From Hymenopus coronatus (Eukaryota > Arthropoda > Insecta > Mantodea > Hymenopodidae): a stretch of 64,000 nucleotides of DNA. Positions within the stretch are counted from its first letter, which is position 1. Each line of letters begins with the position of its first letter. This document shows, in pieces, positions 19,704 through 30,730 of the stretch. A program made the position numbers and the translations under genes. Location: the NCBI GenBank assembly GCA_030762935.1, contig CM060888.1:114835468-114899467 (forward strand). The letters are read 5' to 3'. Below the pieces are notes generated by a model. That model was given only the letters and a program-made list of their open reading frames with translations. It was not told the DNA's origin and did no database searches.

Positions 19704-22289
19704 CAACGGTCCCCAACCAGTGTGCAGTGTGATTGGCTAAGGGGTGCCGCGAGATATTGAGATAAACAAAAAAAAAATACCTTCTACTGAAGCCTTAAGT
19801 CAAATCAATTACTCTCATGCACGGCAGATGGTGATAGTGGTCAATTCATTTCAATAATTTAGTTATACTAAAATAAGAACTGAAGCTTTCCTGGCGACGT
19901 ATTAATTCAAAATCTTCTCGGGCTTCTAGCCAAGTAAAAACTTGGCTTGACACCAACGTTTCGAAGAAGTGCATCTTCTTCATCTTCAGGGTGAACTGAT
20001 GGTTTGAGCTTGCGGAGACTGGTATTTATAAGAACTGGGATGAAGCTAATATCTGATTGCCGAACATTCCCGAGACTACTCGCTTCCTCACGAACATTCC
20101 CGAGACTTCGACAGATGAATATATAAAAGTGTACGCCGCTTGGCGCTTTCAGTTGTCTTCCTCGCGTTGATTCACAGTGTTTAGCTATGGATAAGTTCAT
20201 TGTTAAACGTAAACGCCAGGACAGTGAAAGTGAACAGTTGGCTCTTACTGCTTGCTTTAAGAAGCCAAATCTTACAGTTCTCCCGGACCGTCGAATTCAC
20301 CACATAAAGAAGACAAACGAAAGAAAAGAACATACCAGGACAGTTACTTAGCGTATGGATTTAAGTGGAATAACAACGAGGAAAACCCTATTCCTGTGTG
20401 TTTAGTTTGTGGCGAAACACTTAGCAACGAGGCCATGGTACCTAGCAAACTGAAGCGGCACCTTACAACAAAGCATCCTAGTGTGTCACAGAAAAGTGTA
20501 ATGTATTTTTCACATATATTAGAAGGGGAGAAGAAAACAGCTGTGCGAATGGTAAAGAGAATGACCATAGGTGATACTGCTCTTGAAGCCTCATTTAAAG
20601 TAGCAGAACTGATAGCTAAAAAAAAAGAAACCTCATACTCTTGGATAGGAAATCATTGGCCCTGCATGTCGAGTTATAGTTTCAACAATACTTGGCGAAG
20701 GAGCAGCTAATCAAATTTCGAAAGTTCCTCTGTCCAACAACACAATCAGCCGCAGGATATCTGAAATGTCATGCAATATAACGAACACGTCACGGAGAAA
20801 ATAAAAACTTATAGAACCTTTGCTTTGCAAGTAGATGAGAGTCTCGATATTGGTGACAAACCGCAACTCCTTGGTTTTACAGATATATTGATGAAAAAGA
20901 TATTAGTGAACAGTTTCTGTTCTGTAGACCGCTGGAGACTACAACCACAGGCCAAGATATTTTCGTTTCTATTAATTCCTATCTCAATGACCACGATCTT
21001 TCATGGAAAGACTGTTGTGGTATATGTACAGATGGTGCACCATCTATGTCTGGGAAAATTAAAGGTTTTACTGCCAGAGCTCTCAATGAAAATCTATCCA
21101 TTATTATAACTCATTGTTTTCTGCATAGAGAGGCATTAGTCGTGAAAGCGTGTAATGAAGATTTTGCTGAAGTGTTTAACGAAGTTGTGAAAATGGTGAA
21201 CTATATGACGTCTCGACCTTTAAAGTGCAGAATTTTTGAACAGTTATGTCGCGCAACGGATGCAGCTCATACCTCATTGTTACTTCACACAGAAGTTAGG
21301 TGGTTGTCGCGGGGTCGTGTATTGAACCGGTTTCTCGAACTTAAAGAACAGGTAAAAACTTTTTTTAAGGATGAAAATCAAGACACATTTCATGAGCTCT
21401 TACTAAGTGATTCTTGGTGTTTTGAACTGTCGTATCTAGCAGATATTTTTCATAAGCTGAATGAACTGAATGTTTCGATGCAGGGTCGACATGAAACAAT
21501 AATCTCCTCAACCAATAAAATGAAAGCTTTTAAAAGAAAACTTAGTTCTTGGAAGTCTGCAGTTCAAAAAGGAGATCTGTCGAACTTTCCATCTCTTCTT
21601 AATGTGGCAGGAGATAAAGATCTGGGTAAGCTGAAAGACCGCATTTGTGATCACTTATCAAGATTGCAAGATGCAATAGATGCGTACTTTCCAACTATTT
21701 CCACTACGAATCTCGACTGGGTTGTCTCACCATTTGATTTCGTAGATAGTACAGAGGAAATAGATTTCACTGCTTGCGAACGAGATGAATTTATTGATCT
21801 TTGCGCTGATTCCACACTCAAAGGTAAGTTCACCAAGAGTGAGGCGTCGGTGGCTAGTTTTTGGTTTCAACGGAGAGAGGAGTACCCTAACCTAATGAAG
21901 AAAGCAATTAACGCACTTTTGCCCTTTTCAACATCCTATCTATGCGAGCAAGCCTTCTCTGCTATGGTGACAACAAAATGCAAAGCAAGAAATAACCTTG
22001 AGGATGATTTGCGTGTTTCACTGTCAACTGTAAGACCCGACATCACATATCTGTGCTCTAAGCATCAATCACAAGTTTCACATTAATCGAACAAAATTTA
22101 TTGATGTATTTTTACTCAGTGATTGTAGTAAAGTTTACTGTATTATGTTATGGTGTACGTTATTATTATATAATATTTCAATAAATTCACATATTAAGCT
22201 TAATTTTCTTTTAATTCAAGGAAGGGTGCCCCTAGTGTTTAATGTTATTCCCAAGGGTGCCGTGAACTTCAAAAGGTTGGGAAACACTG
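19704..22289 (+). mobile_element. hAT DNA transposon 1, complete boundaries
   Basis: The ends form terminal inverted repeats: CAACGGTCCCCAACC at 19704-19718 against the complement of GGTTGGGAAACACTG at 22275-22289. Both are flanked by the perfect 8-bp target-site duplication GACTAATC (19696-19703 and 22290-22297). The 2586-bp element carries one broken transposase gene on the plus strand. Confidence 0.92.
20186..22086 (+). pseudogene. hAT transposase (BED finger, ZBED5/FAM200-like type), frameshifted
   Basis: The reading starts at ATG 20186. A BED zinc finger follows at about 20396-20480 (CLVCGE with the histidine pair in LKRHLTTKH). An RNase H-like transposase core comes next, with LQVDESLDIG near 20830, CTDGAPSM near 21030 and RWLSRGRVLNRFLELKEQV near 21298-21350. 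The hAT C-terminal dimerisation domain is at 21880-22060 (ALLPFSTSYLCEQAFSAM). The last 346 codons from 21046 are open, while the upstream part needs about four frame changes (near 20300, 20640, 20770 and 20930-21040). The relatively intact 3' half suggests moderate age. Confidence 0.85.
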
Positions 22290-22297
22290 GACTAATC

Positions 22298-22639
22298 CAT
22301 AACACCTAAGTATAAAAAAGTATGAGTATACTGCTGTAAACCCAATTATACTGTATTAGTGCCATTTATTGATAAAAAATTGTTAGTGGTGTTACAAGAA
22401 CCTTCAATAATGACTACATTATCTTTAGGAATTTTCCAGATTGTGGCATGTGATTATTGATTGTGGAGGTATTTGAAAGATTGCATCTTTCAAGGACATA
22501 TCTGATCTCTGCTTGATTTAAAGGATAGCAAGAAGTCACTGTGATTTCAATAGATATACTGTGAGCAGCTGCCAACCTTTCTGTGTTGAGATGCAAAATA
22601 TTACTGAACTAGGAGGCCATGAACAGTATTCTAGCAAAT
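22298..22639. other. Intron 1 sequence, nothing recognised
   Basis: No gene or clear repeat seen between the hAT element and the gypsy LTR. Confidence 0.4.
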
Positions 22640-22979
22640 GAGAATATTCACTTTATTGGTCACTAGAGCACTACACGTAATACAACACTTCAGGTACACA
22701 AGTAACTGAATCATTGAGGTCACTTCACTTAGTTCACTTTACTATTGTTCACTTCTCTCTCTGGCACTTGGCTTCCCCTTATATATTTCCAAAGTTTCCA
22801 AGCTTAGAAATAAGGAGAACATTACGCTTTGTCCATTGGAAAGAGATTACTGGAAGAGGAATGTTCTTGGCTTGAAAAAAAAAAAAAGGGCACGAGAGGT
22901 CTTGTAGGGAATCACACAAAGGCCTTTGTTTACCTGACTATTGTCAGGCCGGGCGCTGATTAGGCTGGCGCGCCGCCGT
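22640..22979 (-). mobile_element. Ty3/gypsy element 1, 3' LTR
   Basis: It is closely similar to the LTR at 38481-38881, sharing TTCACTTTATTGGTCACTAG near 22650, ATTACGCTTTGTCCATTGG near 22822 and a GGCCGGGCGCTGATTAGG-like end. The outer terminus is shortened by about 20 bp compared with the other LTR. A purine-rich tract (GAGGAGGGAGCAG on the minus strand, near 22982-22996) lies just inside, as expected for the polypurine tract. Confidence 0.8.
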
Positions 22980-22985
22980 TGCACT

Positions 22986-24206
22986 GCTCCCTCCTCAACT
23001 GGTCGTCCCTATCAGTATCGTCATAACGGGCTAGCCTCTCTAGGTGCTCTACCATCTTCCCTCGGGGCATCTCTGCATGCTTTTACCTCATCGTTGATCC
23101 TCTTTACCACGCGGAACCGGGCCTTGCCACGGTTGTTGAAATTAGAGGCAACGCTCCTTGGTCCTCATAAGGCAATACGATCACAAGGTCTCCCGACCGG
23201 TACCCTTGACTGTTGACCTGGCGGTCGTAAGGCGTCTTCATCTGGTCGCTCGCTCTCCGGATGTCTTGACGAGCCATCTCATTTTGAAGGCGGTCCACGT
23301 AGTCGAGGTTGTTCCACTCCAGGGGGGCTCCCAAAAATCAGGGAACATGGAAGGCGCAGCTCCGTGCCAAGCTAGCTGGCGTCAATCCCGTTGTGTTGTG
23401 CATGGACGAGCGGTAAGCCAGCAAGAAATGCGGCACCCTGACGTCCCAGGTGATCAGCTACCACCTTTCGTAGATGTTCTTTCATTGTCTTTGATGTACC
23501 GCTCTTCCCTGCCATCTTACTGAGGGTGGATGGTGGTTGTGCGCGCTTGTGCACCCCAAGCCGCTCTAAGGCCTCCCTCGTCAGGTTCGACTCGAAGTTG
23601 GTACCCTGGTCGCTGTGCAACTCGAGCGGTACTCCAAAGCGACAGAAGCGCTTATCCACGAGGCAGTCTGAACCGTTTTGGCCTCCTGGTCGTGGATGGC
23701 GTACACCTGGTCACTTGGTGAAGTAATCCATGACCATTATCAAATGCTTATTACGCCTACCGGATACAGGAATGGTCCAGCCATGTCGATGGGATGCGTT
23801 CGAAGGTGCCCCTACATTCTTCAGCTGCATGGGGCCCAGCCCCTAGTCTCAGACCCGTGACTCACTGCACAGACATGACATTGGCGACACCACCTCTCGG
23901 CGTCTGCCCGTAATCTCAACCAGTGCCTTTGCCGTAGTTTCGTTCATTCGGTTAGTTCTGAAGTTCCCCCCACCCCCCGAGGCTCCCGCGTCTACCTTCT
24001 CCTGAACTTCCGCTGACTTACTCGGGGGAAGATCAACTACTCTCGCTAGGTTTTCCCGTCGGTTGACTCCCAAACCCCAAATAATACACCTTCCTTGGCC
24101 TTGACCGAGTCCATTGGCCTCCAGTGGAACTTATTACCCGCTACTGTTCCAGTACGGCCAAGCTCCTGCCTCCGCCTCTCCAGGAACGGGCCCAGGTCGG
24201 TATCTG
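22986..24206 (-). pseudogene. Ty3/gypsy element 1, integrase region
   Basis: Minus-strand frames show the integrase core segment FGVPLELHSDQGTNFES near 23640-23590. They continue towards a C-terminal region with DVRRASDQMK-like and YRSGDLVIV motifs near 23330-23150. The homologous part of gypsy element 2 reads through the same order. The frames are broken and the first catalytic D region (near 23700-23800) is damaged. Similarity to element 2 stops near 24206, where unrelated LINE sequence begins. Confidence 0.75.
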
Positions 24207-24670
24207 CCTTGGTAGAGTCTAGATGGATATATGGAGTAGAAATGGGGAGAGGTGAGCAAGACTGGATTTAGTAAACAGATCATTTTGAAAGCTATTTTGG
24301 GAGTCCCACAGTATAAAGTTACTGCAGTAGCGATGGCAGAATTAGGGAGAGATAGTGTTAGAGGACAAATAATGGAGAGAATACTCAAGTACTTATATCG
24401 TATTCAGCAATTCTCAGAATGCATGTTTAATATTTTAGTAGAATAGGATAGAAACTATGTGGCTGGGTAAGATTAAGGAGCATTTGATCAAGAATGGGCT
24501 AGAAGATTTGTGGTACACTATGGACAATCCAAATAGGGTTTTTGGAAAGAAGTGAGAGTAAGATTGGAGGATATGGATAGGCAGAATCTACGAGCCCAAA
24601 TGAGAGGGAAAAGTCGTTGCATTGGTATAACGAGGTGAAGGAAAATGCAGGAAACGAGGAATACTACTAT
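24207..24670 (+). pseudogene. Non-LTR retrotransposon C-terminal relic, first part
   Basis: The frame around 24252-24446 contains ILGVPQYKVTAVAMAELGR, the conserved segment just after the RT domain in many arthropod non-LTR elements. It is interrupted at 24670 by a mariner, and its continuation is at 25972-26250. Confidence 0.6.
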
Positions 24671-25970
24671 GTCAAGAAAGTTCCGGGAATTTGCCAATAA
24701 AACACAAAACATGAATTATTCATCCAATTATATTTTATCGCCTTCAAAGTAGGTACCCTCTGAAATTATACATTTATGCCAACGAATAATCCAATCATCA
24801 AAATATTTGTTGTAGGCACTTTTAGGAATCAATGTCAATTGTCGCCGCGAATTTTCCTTTATGTCTTCTATCGACTGAAAACTGTGCCTCGAAGTGGTAA
24901 CTTGAGTTTTGGAAAGAGAAAGAAATCAGCAGGAGCCAGACCAGGTCAATACGGTGGTTGTTCGATGAAATTTGTTGAGTTTTTGGCCAGAAATTCGTTC
25001 ACAATAATATCCTTGTGAGCTGGTGCGTTATCGTGGTGCAGAATCCACGAGTTGTTCCACACATCTGGCCTTTTTCGCCGTATTTGTTCTCTCAAACGCA
25101 GCATAACGCTCAGATAATAGTCTGACCTTCTGGCAAGAACTCTCGAGTGCACGACACCGCGATAATCGGGAAAAAAAAAAAAAAAAAAAAAACTGTCAAC
25201 ATGACCTTCAGTTTTGATCGAGTTTGACGTGCCCTTTTAGCTTTCGGTTCAGTTGGAAGGCGCCATTCGGAAGCTTGTTGACTGGTTTGAGTGTCAAACT
25301 CGTAAACCCACGTCTCATCACCAGTTAAAATGCGGTTCATGAATGTGGGGTCGGAACTGGCTCGTTCTAGCATGTCTTCAGCAATCCATACGCGATTGAG
25401 TTTTTGTAGAAAATTCAAGTCTTCCGGAACTAACCTAACTGCAACATGTGTCATGCCCAAACAATCGTTTAAAATGGTACGAATCAATTCGTGAGACTCA
25501 GAAAGTTCAGCGCCAATTTCTCTCAGACCTAAATGACGATTTTCAGACACCATTTTCTTCACTTTAGCGATGTTCAGTTCAACTGAAACCGTTGATGGTC
25601 GACCAGAGCGAGGCAAATCTTCCACCACATCTCGACCACTTTTGAATGCACTGTACTACTCATATGCACGTGTTTTTGATAAAGTCGATTCACCGTAAGC
25701 CCTCTGTAACATGTTCAGCGATTCGGCACACGAAATACCATTTGCAATGCAAAATTTGAGACAGATTCTTTGTTCAGTATTTGTATCCATCGTAAAATCG
25801 CAAATCACCTTTGAGATGAATTAACAAAATGGCGTTCTGTAAACAAGCTAGATAGACGATCAAATCCGCGTGGGTATAGAGGAAAGTTGTACCAACTTAG
25901 CGACAACAATAATTTCGAATCCCCTTTTAAACAGGATTTTTAAATGATCAATTCCCGGTACTTTCTTGAC
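24671..25970 (-). mobile_element. Mariner transposon (about 1.3 kb) with terminal inverted repeats
   Basis: GTCAAGAAAGTTCCGGGAAT at 24671 and the complement of ATTCCCGGTACTTTCTTGAC ending at 25970 are matching terminal inverted repeats with one difference. A clean TA duplication is not visible: TA-T is present on the left, while GA is present on the right. The element lies inside a LINE tail, whose two parts flank it. Confidence 0.88.
24743..25790 (-). pseudogene. Mariner transposase (D,D34D), inactivated
   Basis: The start ATG is at 25790 (MDTNTEQRICLKF), followed by the helix-turn-helix and VEDLPRSGRPS linker. All three catalytic aspartates are still readable: LTGDETWVYEFD near 25320, HHDNAPAH near 25030, and a PADFFLFPKLK region near 24920-24890. 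The C-terminal frame ends ISEGTYFEGDKI near 24740. The gene is broken by an A/T run of about 23 bases at 25170-25192, where family members have a short FFD stretch, plus several stops and frame changes. Overall length equals a full mariner transposase. Confidence 0.88.
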
Positions 25971-25971
25971 A

Positions 25972-26250
25972 GAAGGTATCTTAAAATATGCAGTAGAAAT
26001 GAGGGATCGGGGCTGACATGGCTCCGACTGGGGTATGGAAATTGAAGGGGTTGAGAAGAGGTGTGAAATAGGGACTATATCCAATTTGTGTGGAGGATGA
26101 GGATGAACTTCACATAAAGTTTAAGTGCAAAGGGACGGATGAATAGAGAGTGGGGTAGATTAAACGAAAGTGGTTGGGGAGAGATGATAAGCTAGGGATT
26201 GAAGCTGCACCCACAATGCTCAACCGATTTGTGACTGGTTCACGGTATGC
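25972..26250 (+). pseudogene. Non-LTR retrotransposon C-terminal relic, second part
   Basis: It continues the LINE interrupted by the mariner, with CGGCEDELHIKFKCKGTDE near 26085-26145. This is the C-x2-C, H, C tail found at the end of such ORF2 proteins. Confidence 0.6.
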
Positions 26251-26450
26251 AGCGTTGCTCTTCCTCGTCATCGGCTGGTCTGAGGTTCGAATCTTACTTC
26301 CTGCAGAACGCTAGAATAGTTTCTGTGAATGCGGGATCAGTAGAGCATGAGCTCGTATCCTGGTAAGGATGTTAGCGGAGATTTCATTGGTAGAATGAGA
26401 AGCACAGCACCTAGTTTTCTCTATTTGCTTTACCGGCGAACCAATAAATT
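26251..26450 (+). repeat. tRNA-like SINE fragment
   Basis: A B-box-like AGGTTCGAATC lies at 26284-26294, preceded by degraded A-box sequence. The following 120 bp has no match elsewhere in the window. Confidence 0.35.
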
Positions 26451-26499
26451 ACACTTCATGCCACAGAATTTCTCACAAGTCCAGGCTGCAGCTATGAAC

Positions 26500-27250
26500 T
26501 GGCTGGTTTGAATTTTCTAACGGCTGACTTTTGTTACTTCGGGGTCTCAAAACGGCCTGCAGTTTGCGCCACTTTTGTAACTTTGCCTAATTATTTATTT
26601 AAACTTGTTCCGGTGGTAATTTCGAGATTGTCACAACCAATATACAATCGCGCGCTGCTCGCTAATTACCTGTCCACCGTACTTAATGATTTCGAAACTT
26701 ACAAGAATTTAAACTTAAACCGCACTCTTTGCGCGCACGTTCCTGTACCGTCTGGACGTATCTTCGCCGCCGATGTCTTCCAGAAAAAGCGCGCGCTGCC
26801 CTGATTCTTCCTCCTTTTTTATATGAATCTGAGATTTGTCACGTTCACGTGTTTACTTTTGCGGGATTGGTGATTTTTCGCGCTCTTTTTGGCATCACCT
26901 TATTCCCATCACATGATTCGTCTGTTTGGTTTCTCAGGTGATCATTTTCCGTTACTTTGCACAAGTTCATCACCCTGCAGTAACGGGACTTAATTTAAAC
27001 AAAGATGTTTCCGATTTTGCCTTCATTGAAATAAAAAAAGACCGGGCGCCTACGTGCTGACAACATGCGCGTCTCTGACTAAGCTTGCTGCGTGTACATA
27101 TTCATTCCAGCCAATTCTTAACTTCAACACTGAATAACTTATAAGCTAACCCAAAATCTTCTCAACTTATTTACATATCCTTAACACATATTTCTATTCA
27201 TACTTAATACACTAACATTCATTTAATATACATGGTTACGTTTTGTCTCA
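26500..27250 (+). mobile_element. LTR retrotransposon 3, 5' LTR (left edge uncertain)
   Basis: From about 26870 to 27250 this matches 28170-28525 block by block, for example CGCGCTCTTTTTGGC, CCGTTACTTTGCACAAGTTC and CACATTTCTATT-like. Both copies end at TTTTGTCTCA. The part left of 26870 has no partner because the other LTR is truncated, so the left boundary is only estimated. Confidence 0.65.
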
Positions 27251-28165
27251 AATTCCCCATCGTAAAAGAAATAACTAATCTTCTCAAGCATTTGTTTTTC
27301 TTTTGTATGACTTTTCCTCTGAACCGTCACGGTCTCATTTTTTTAAACCTCTAGTTTGTTATTTGCCAAGAAAGAGCAAATAGAAAATAGTAACAGGGAA
27401 ATGAAGGAACATTTTGACCTAGGTGCAAATAGGTTAATACAACAAACGAGGGAGAGTTTAGAAAAACAGAATGAAGCTATAACTGAAATCCAAGCAGGGC
27501 AGGTAGCATTTCAAACAAAGCTAGAACATGTAAGAGCTGAGGTAGAGGCAGAGATTTTCGTAGTCAGAAATGAAGTAGTTAACAGCAGGAGAAAACGTGA
27601 AGTTACTTATCAGAGACTAGATAAACAACTAAGTGGTAAACTGAGAATAATAGATGAGAAATTGAATAGGAAACAATCGGTGTTAGAATCTGTGATGCTA
27701 AATGCTGTAAGAGTAGCTATAGAAAATGAAAGGAGGGAAAGTAACGCACAACTAAACAAAATAAACCAGGAAATTGAGAAAGAACTGTCAATTCACTACC
27801 AGGTTGAAGCTAGGGTAAAAAGAACAGAAGGTTAAATGAATGAGTTAAAAGCTCTCTAGTTTGAGCTAAATCATGAAGTAGTAGTCATAGTAGTAGTTCA
27901 AATATACATATACAGGGTAGTGATACCAGTAGTGAAACCTTGCAACTGGGGTAGGCCATCCCGTTGTTGACATTCCACCTACAAGTAGAAATTGCTAATC
28001 GCATATTCCAGAAATAACAAATTTTACTGGGTTTAGTTATTTGTTGAACGAAATTGATATACCCACATTGGATGAGAACTCGACGAAAACCTAAAACAGT
28101 ACATCCTGGACTTAGAGGAATATTTTAATTTAAAGGATATCCCTCATCAGTTTCGAATGTTGATC
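27251..28165 (+). pseudogene. LTR retrotransposon 3, gag-like region
   Basis: A 159-codon open frame at 27356-27835 is strongly coiled-coil (heptads, many E/K/Q). A second frame near 28010-28170 has KQYILDLEEYFNLKDIPHQF, resembling the capsid-like region of gypsy-type Gag proteins. The reading is cut off where the second LTR begins, so all of pol is missing. A host coiled-coil gene is less likely, because both flanks are LTRs and no splice sites are seen. Confidence 0.6.
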
Positions 28166-28525
28166 GTCAAGAAATGGTTTTCGCGCTCTTTTTGGCGTCA
28201 TCACGCGATTCGTCTGTTCAGTTTCTCAGATGACCATTTCCCGTTACTTTGCACAAGTTCATCGGCCTGCGTGACTTCAGTTCACCCTGCAGTAACGGGA
28301 CTTAATGCAAACAAATATCTTTCTGATTTTACCTTCACTGAAATACAAAAGACCGGACTGACCTTGCTACTTTTACAGATTCATTCCAACCAATTCTTAA
28401 ATTCAACACTTAATACTTTATAAGCTAGCAAAAAATTTTCTCAACTTACATACCCTCAACACATATTTCTATTAATGCTTAATCAACTAACATTCATTTA
28501 ATAAATATGGTTATGTTTTGTCTCA
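28166..28525 (+). mobile_element. LTR retrotransposon 3, 3' LTR (5'-truncated)
   Basis: It is a partner of 26870-27250, with extra and missing short segments between the two. It starts in mid-LTR immediately after gag, showing that a deletion removed pol and the beginning of this LTR. Confidence 0.7.
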
Positions 28526-28540
28526 GGATAAAGAAGATTT

Positions 28541-28930
28541 TTAAATATAAAGTGTCACTTCGTCCCGGCCGGGTCTCAAGACTCTCTTTCCGATGTCGAG
28601 CGCCGCGTCGTAGCTCCTGAGGTCATCCAGACTCAATATTACATGTTTTGCCGCCCTCGCGTTGAACACCCACAATCTCACGATAATCCGACCAAGGGTT
28701 ACCTCCAGCAAGATTACGATCACGGCGGCGCCCATGTTCATTAGAACCGGCACAAGGTCCCACGTACCCAACCGTCTGTGTCGAGGCTGTCGAACATTTG
28801 TCTGCACAAGGTACGCAATGTCATTCGAGGGGATGGTAATGACAGCTCCAGCGTGCCCGCCACGCCAGTACTTAATTCGTTTCCCGTTTGCTCGGATCTG
28901 TGTGGACAAATAAATAAATAAAATCTGCAT
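28541..28930 (-). pseudogene. Retroviral-type aspartic protease fragment, probably Ty3/gypsy
   Basis: The minus-strand frame of 129 codons includes MNMGAAVIVI, which looks like a decayed D-T/S-G-A active-site loop with the catalytic D lost. VILSLDDLRSYDAALDIG follows, the second conserved block of gypsy-type proteases (usually ILGLDFL). The stretch is GC-richer than its surroundings, like the gypsy element 1 gag and integrase parts, and is on the same strand. It may be the protease of that element. An alternative reading as a membrane protein was set aside. Confidence 0.5.
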
Positions 28931-28939
28931 TACTCCGTC

Positions 28940-29830
28940 TCGGTATCTAGTTGCCTATACCGGGACGTATATCTAAAGATTTTAAGCTTTCACCAAATAC
29001 AAACATTATATATTTAAAATTATTAAATAAAATAGGGTATTCAAATAAAAATATAAACATTTTAACACTGAATTAAATATTCACTAATAAAAAATATATG
29101 TACTGGAAACCAGTAAAATGGATAGCTCTCTACCTCTTTATGCCTAACTATGTTTAAAAAAAAAAAAATTAAATTAATGAAAGGAGAAAAAAACTAAATT
29201 AAACATATAACTAAATCAAATTAAATTACCAGTAGCCGGCAGTAATTATTAAAATTAAATATAAATGTCCAAAATGTATTTGTTGTGTATAGTAATTAAA
29301 CTTATCTATACTAAAACAAAACATAATATTTAAGTTCTATAATTTGGTGACTTTTTAACGCAAACATTAAAACTCTCAGTTTAAATTCCGCAAAAAAATC
29401 CTAAATTTGAAATAAAATGGGGGGGGGGGGAGGGTTAAACTGAATTCCAAATTTAAATTTAGTAAATTAAAACTAATTATAAATCTACTTTATCGTAAGT
29501 ACTTATTAGACTACTCCAAAGTGTATTTAGCAGCAAATTACTTCACTAGTTCCTAATTCGGAATAATAGCTATCTATTTGTTTCAAAAACTATTATTTAG
29601 CTATACTACACTCATATTTATTTCAACACTTTCCATACCTATAATAAATTCACTCTTTTATCAAAACTACCCATTTATCACGTTTACACTAACACTTACT
29701 CATGCCACTTAAAATTTAAAAAAAAAAAAATAAATAAATAAAAATAAAACCACTACACTACGTGCATAATTTCAGTTGCCACATTGCATCCGTTATAAGC
29801 TACCTCCGATCTATAATCCACCATAATCTC
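28940..29830. other. Very AT-rich intron sequence
   Basis: No coding potential or RNA genes. Short runs of A, and G10 near 29419-29428. Confidence 0.5.
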
Positions 29831-29834
29831 TCAT

Positions 29835-30057
29835 CGCCCGTCCGGGTAGTGTGGTGGTAGGTGTCTGCCTCACATTCAACAGGTCATGAGTTCGAATCTC
29901 GCTTAGGGTGAGTTACCCGGATAAGGGGTTTTCCCTTATCCTGAGAAAACGAATGTCGAGTAACTTTAAGCTCCATGGACCGCGAGATCATTGAAGCATC
30001 ATTTCACCAATTTCATTCATCGTCCGATATGACCAACCAGGTTAAAGGACGTTAAGC

Positions 30058-30111
<54 letters not shown>
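29835..30111 (+). mobile_element. SINE family B with 53-base A tail
   Basis: The tRNA-like head has an A-box-like TAGTGTGGTGGTAGG near 29846 and a B box AGTTCGAATCT near 29889. The body runs to GACGTTAAGCC, followed by an uninterrupted A run at 30059-30111. An inverted copy is at 47406-47632. The long pure A tail suggests recent insertion. Confidence 0.85.
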
Positions 30112-30116
<5 letters not shown>

Positions 30117-30730
30117 ACCTTTAGCTCCAGCTTTTCCGCCGTTACCGCATTTCGCGTACTCCACTTCTCGTCCATTATAACAATTATGGCTCAGATTAAA
30201 AACGTAAAATATGTATGCAATCATGCGGTTTAAAACGCCGATATATGCATTAATAACCTAGAAAATATGTGCTATCCAAAATATCACAAGAATTGTGAAA
30301 TGATAATTTTTAAAAATCGACATTGTGAGTTCATTTAATATTCGTTATATTGGAAAATAATAAATTAACATAAAACTCACCGAATTTTTGAGCTGGAATA
30401 GCTGCTGAAGTGAACTTAATTCTTCCCATTGCATTGTATAACAGTAACCATTTTAAGGTTTAAAAACAGAAACAATTCTCTGTTATTTCTGAGAATTGAT
30501 CTGTACTGAGAAAAACAAAGTTCGGCAACAACAGGCGTTATAGGTGCATATTTAAAATTTAAAGTTTCTTCCAGCGACAATGTTTCTTCAATGTCCAACA
30601 ATTTGCTCCGTTTTACCAGAAATGATATTTGGAATATGTTGTAATGTATGGTACCCTGGATTTTTTGTACTACGTATTAAAAAATGTCAACTATTTTTTT
30701 TTTTTCAACTTGACCGGGCGCAGATTTTAA
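30112..30730. other. Intron 1 sequence, nothing recognised
   Basis: No gene or repeat identified. Confidence 0.4.

Noticed and set aside
27356..27835. Host coiled-coil gene
   Set aside because: It lies between two related LTRs, has no splice signals or conserved domain, and is followed by a capsid-like segment, so a retrotransposon gag is the better explanation.
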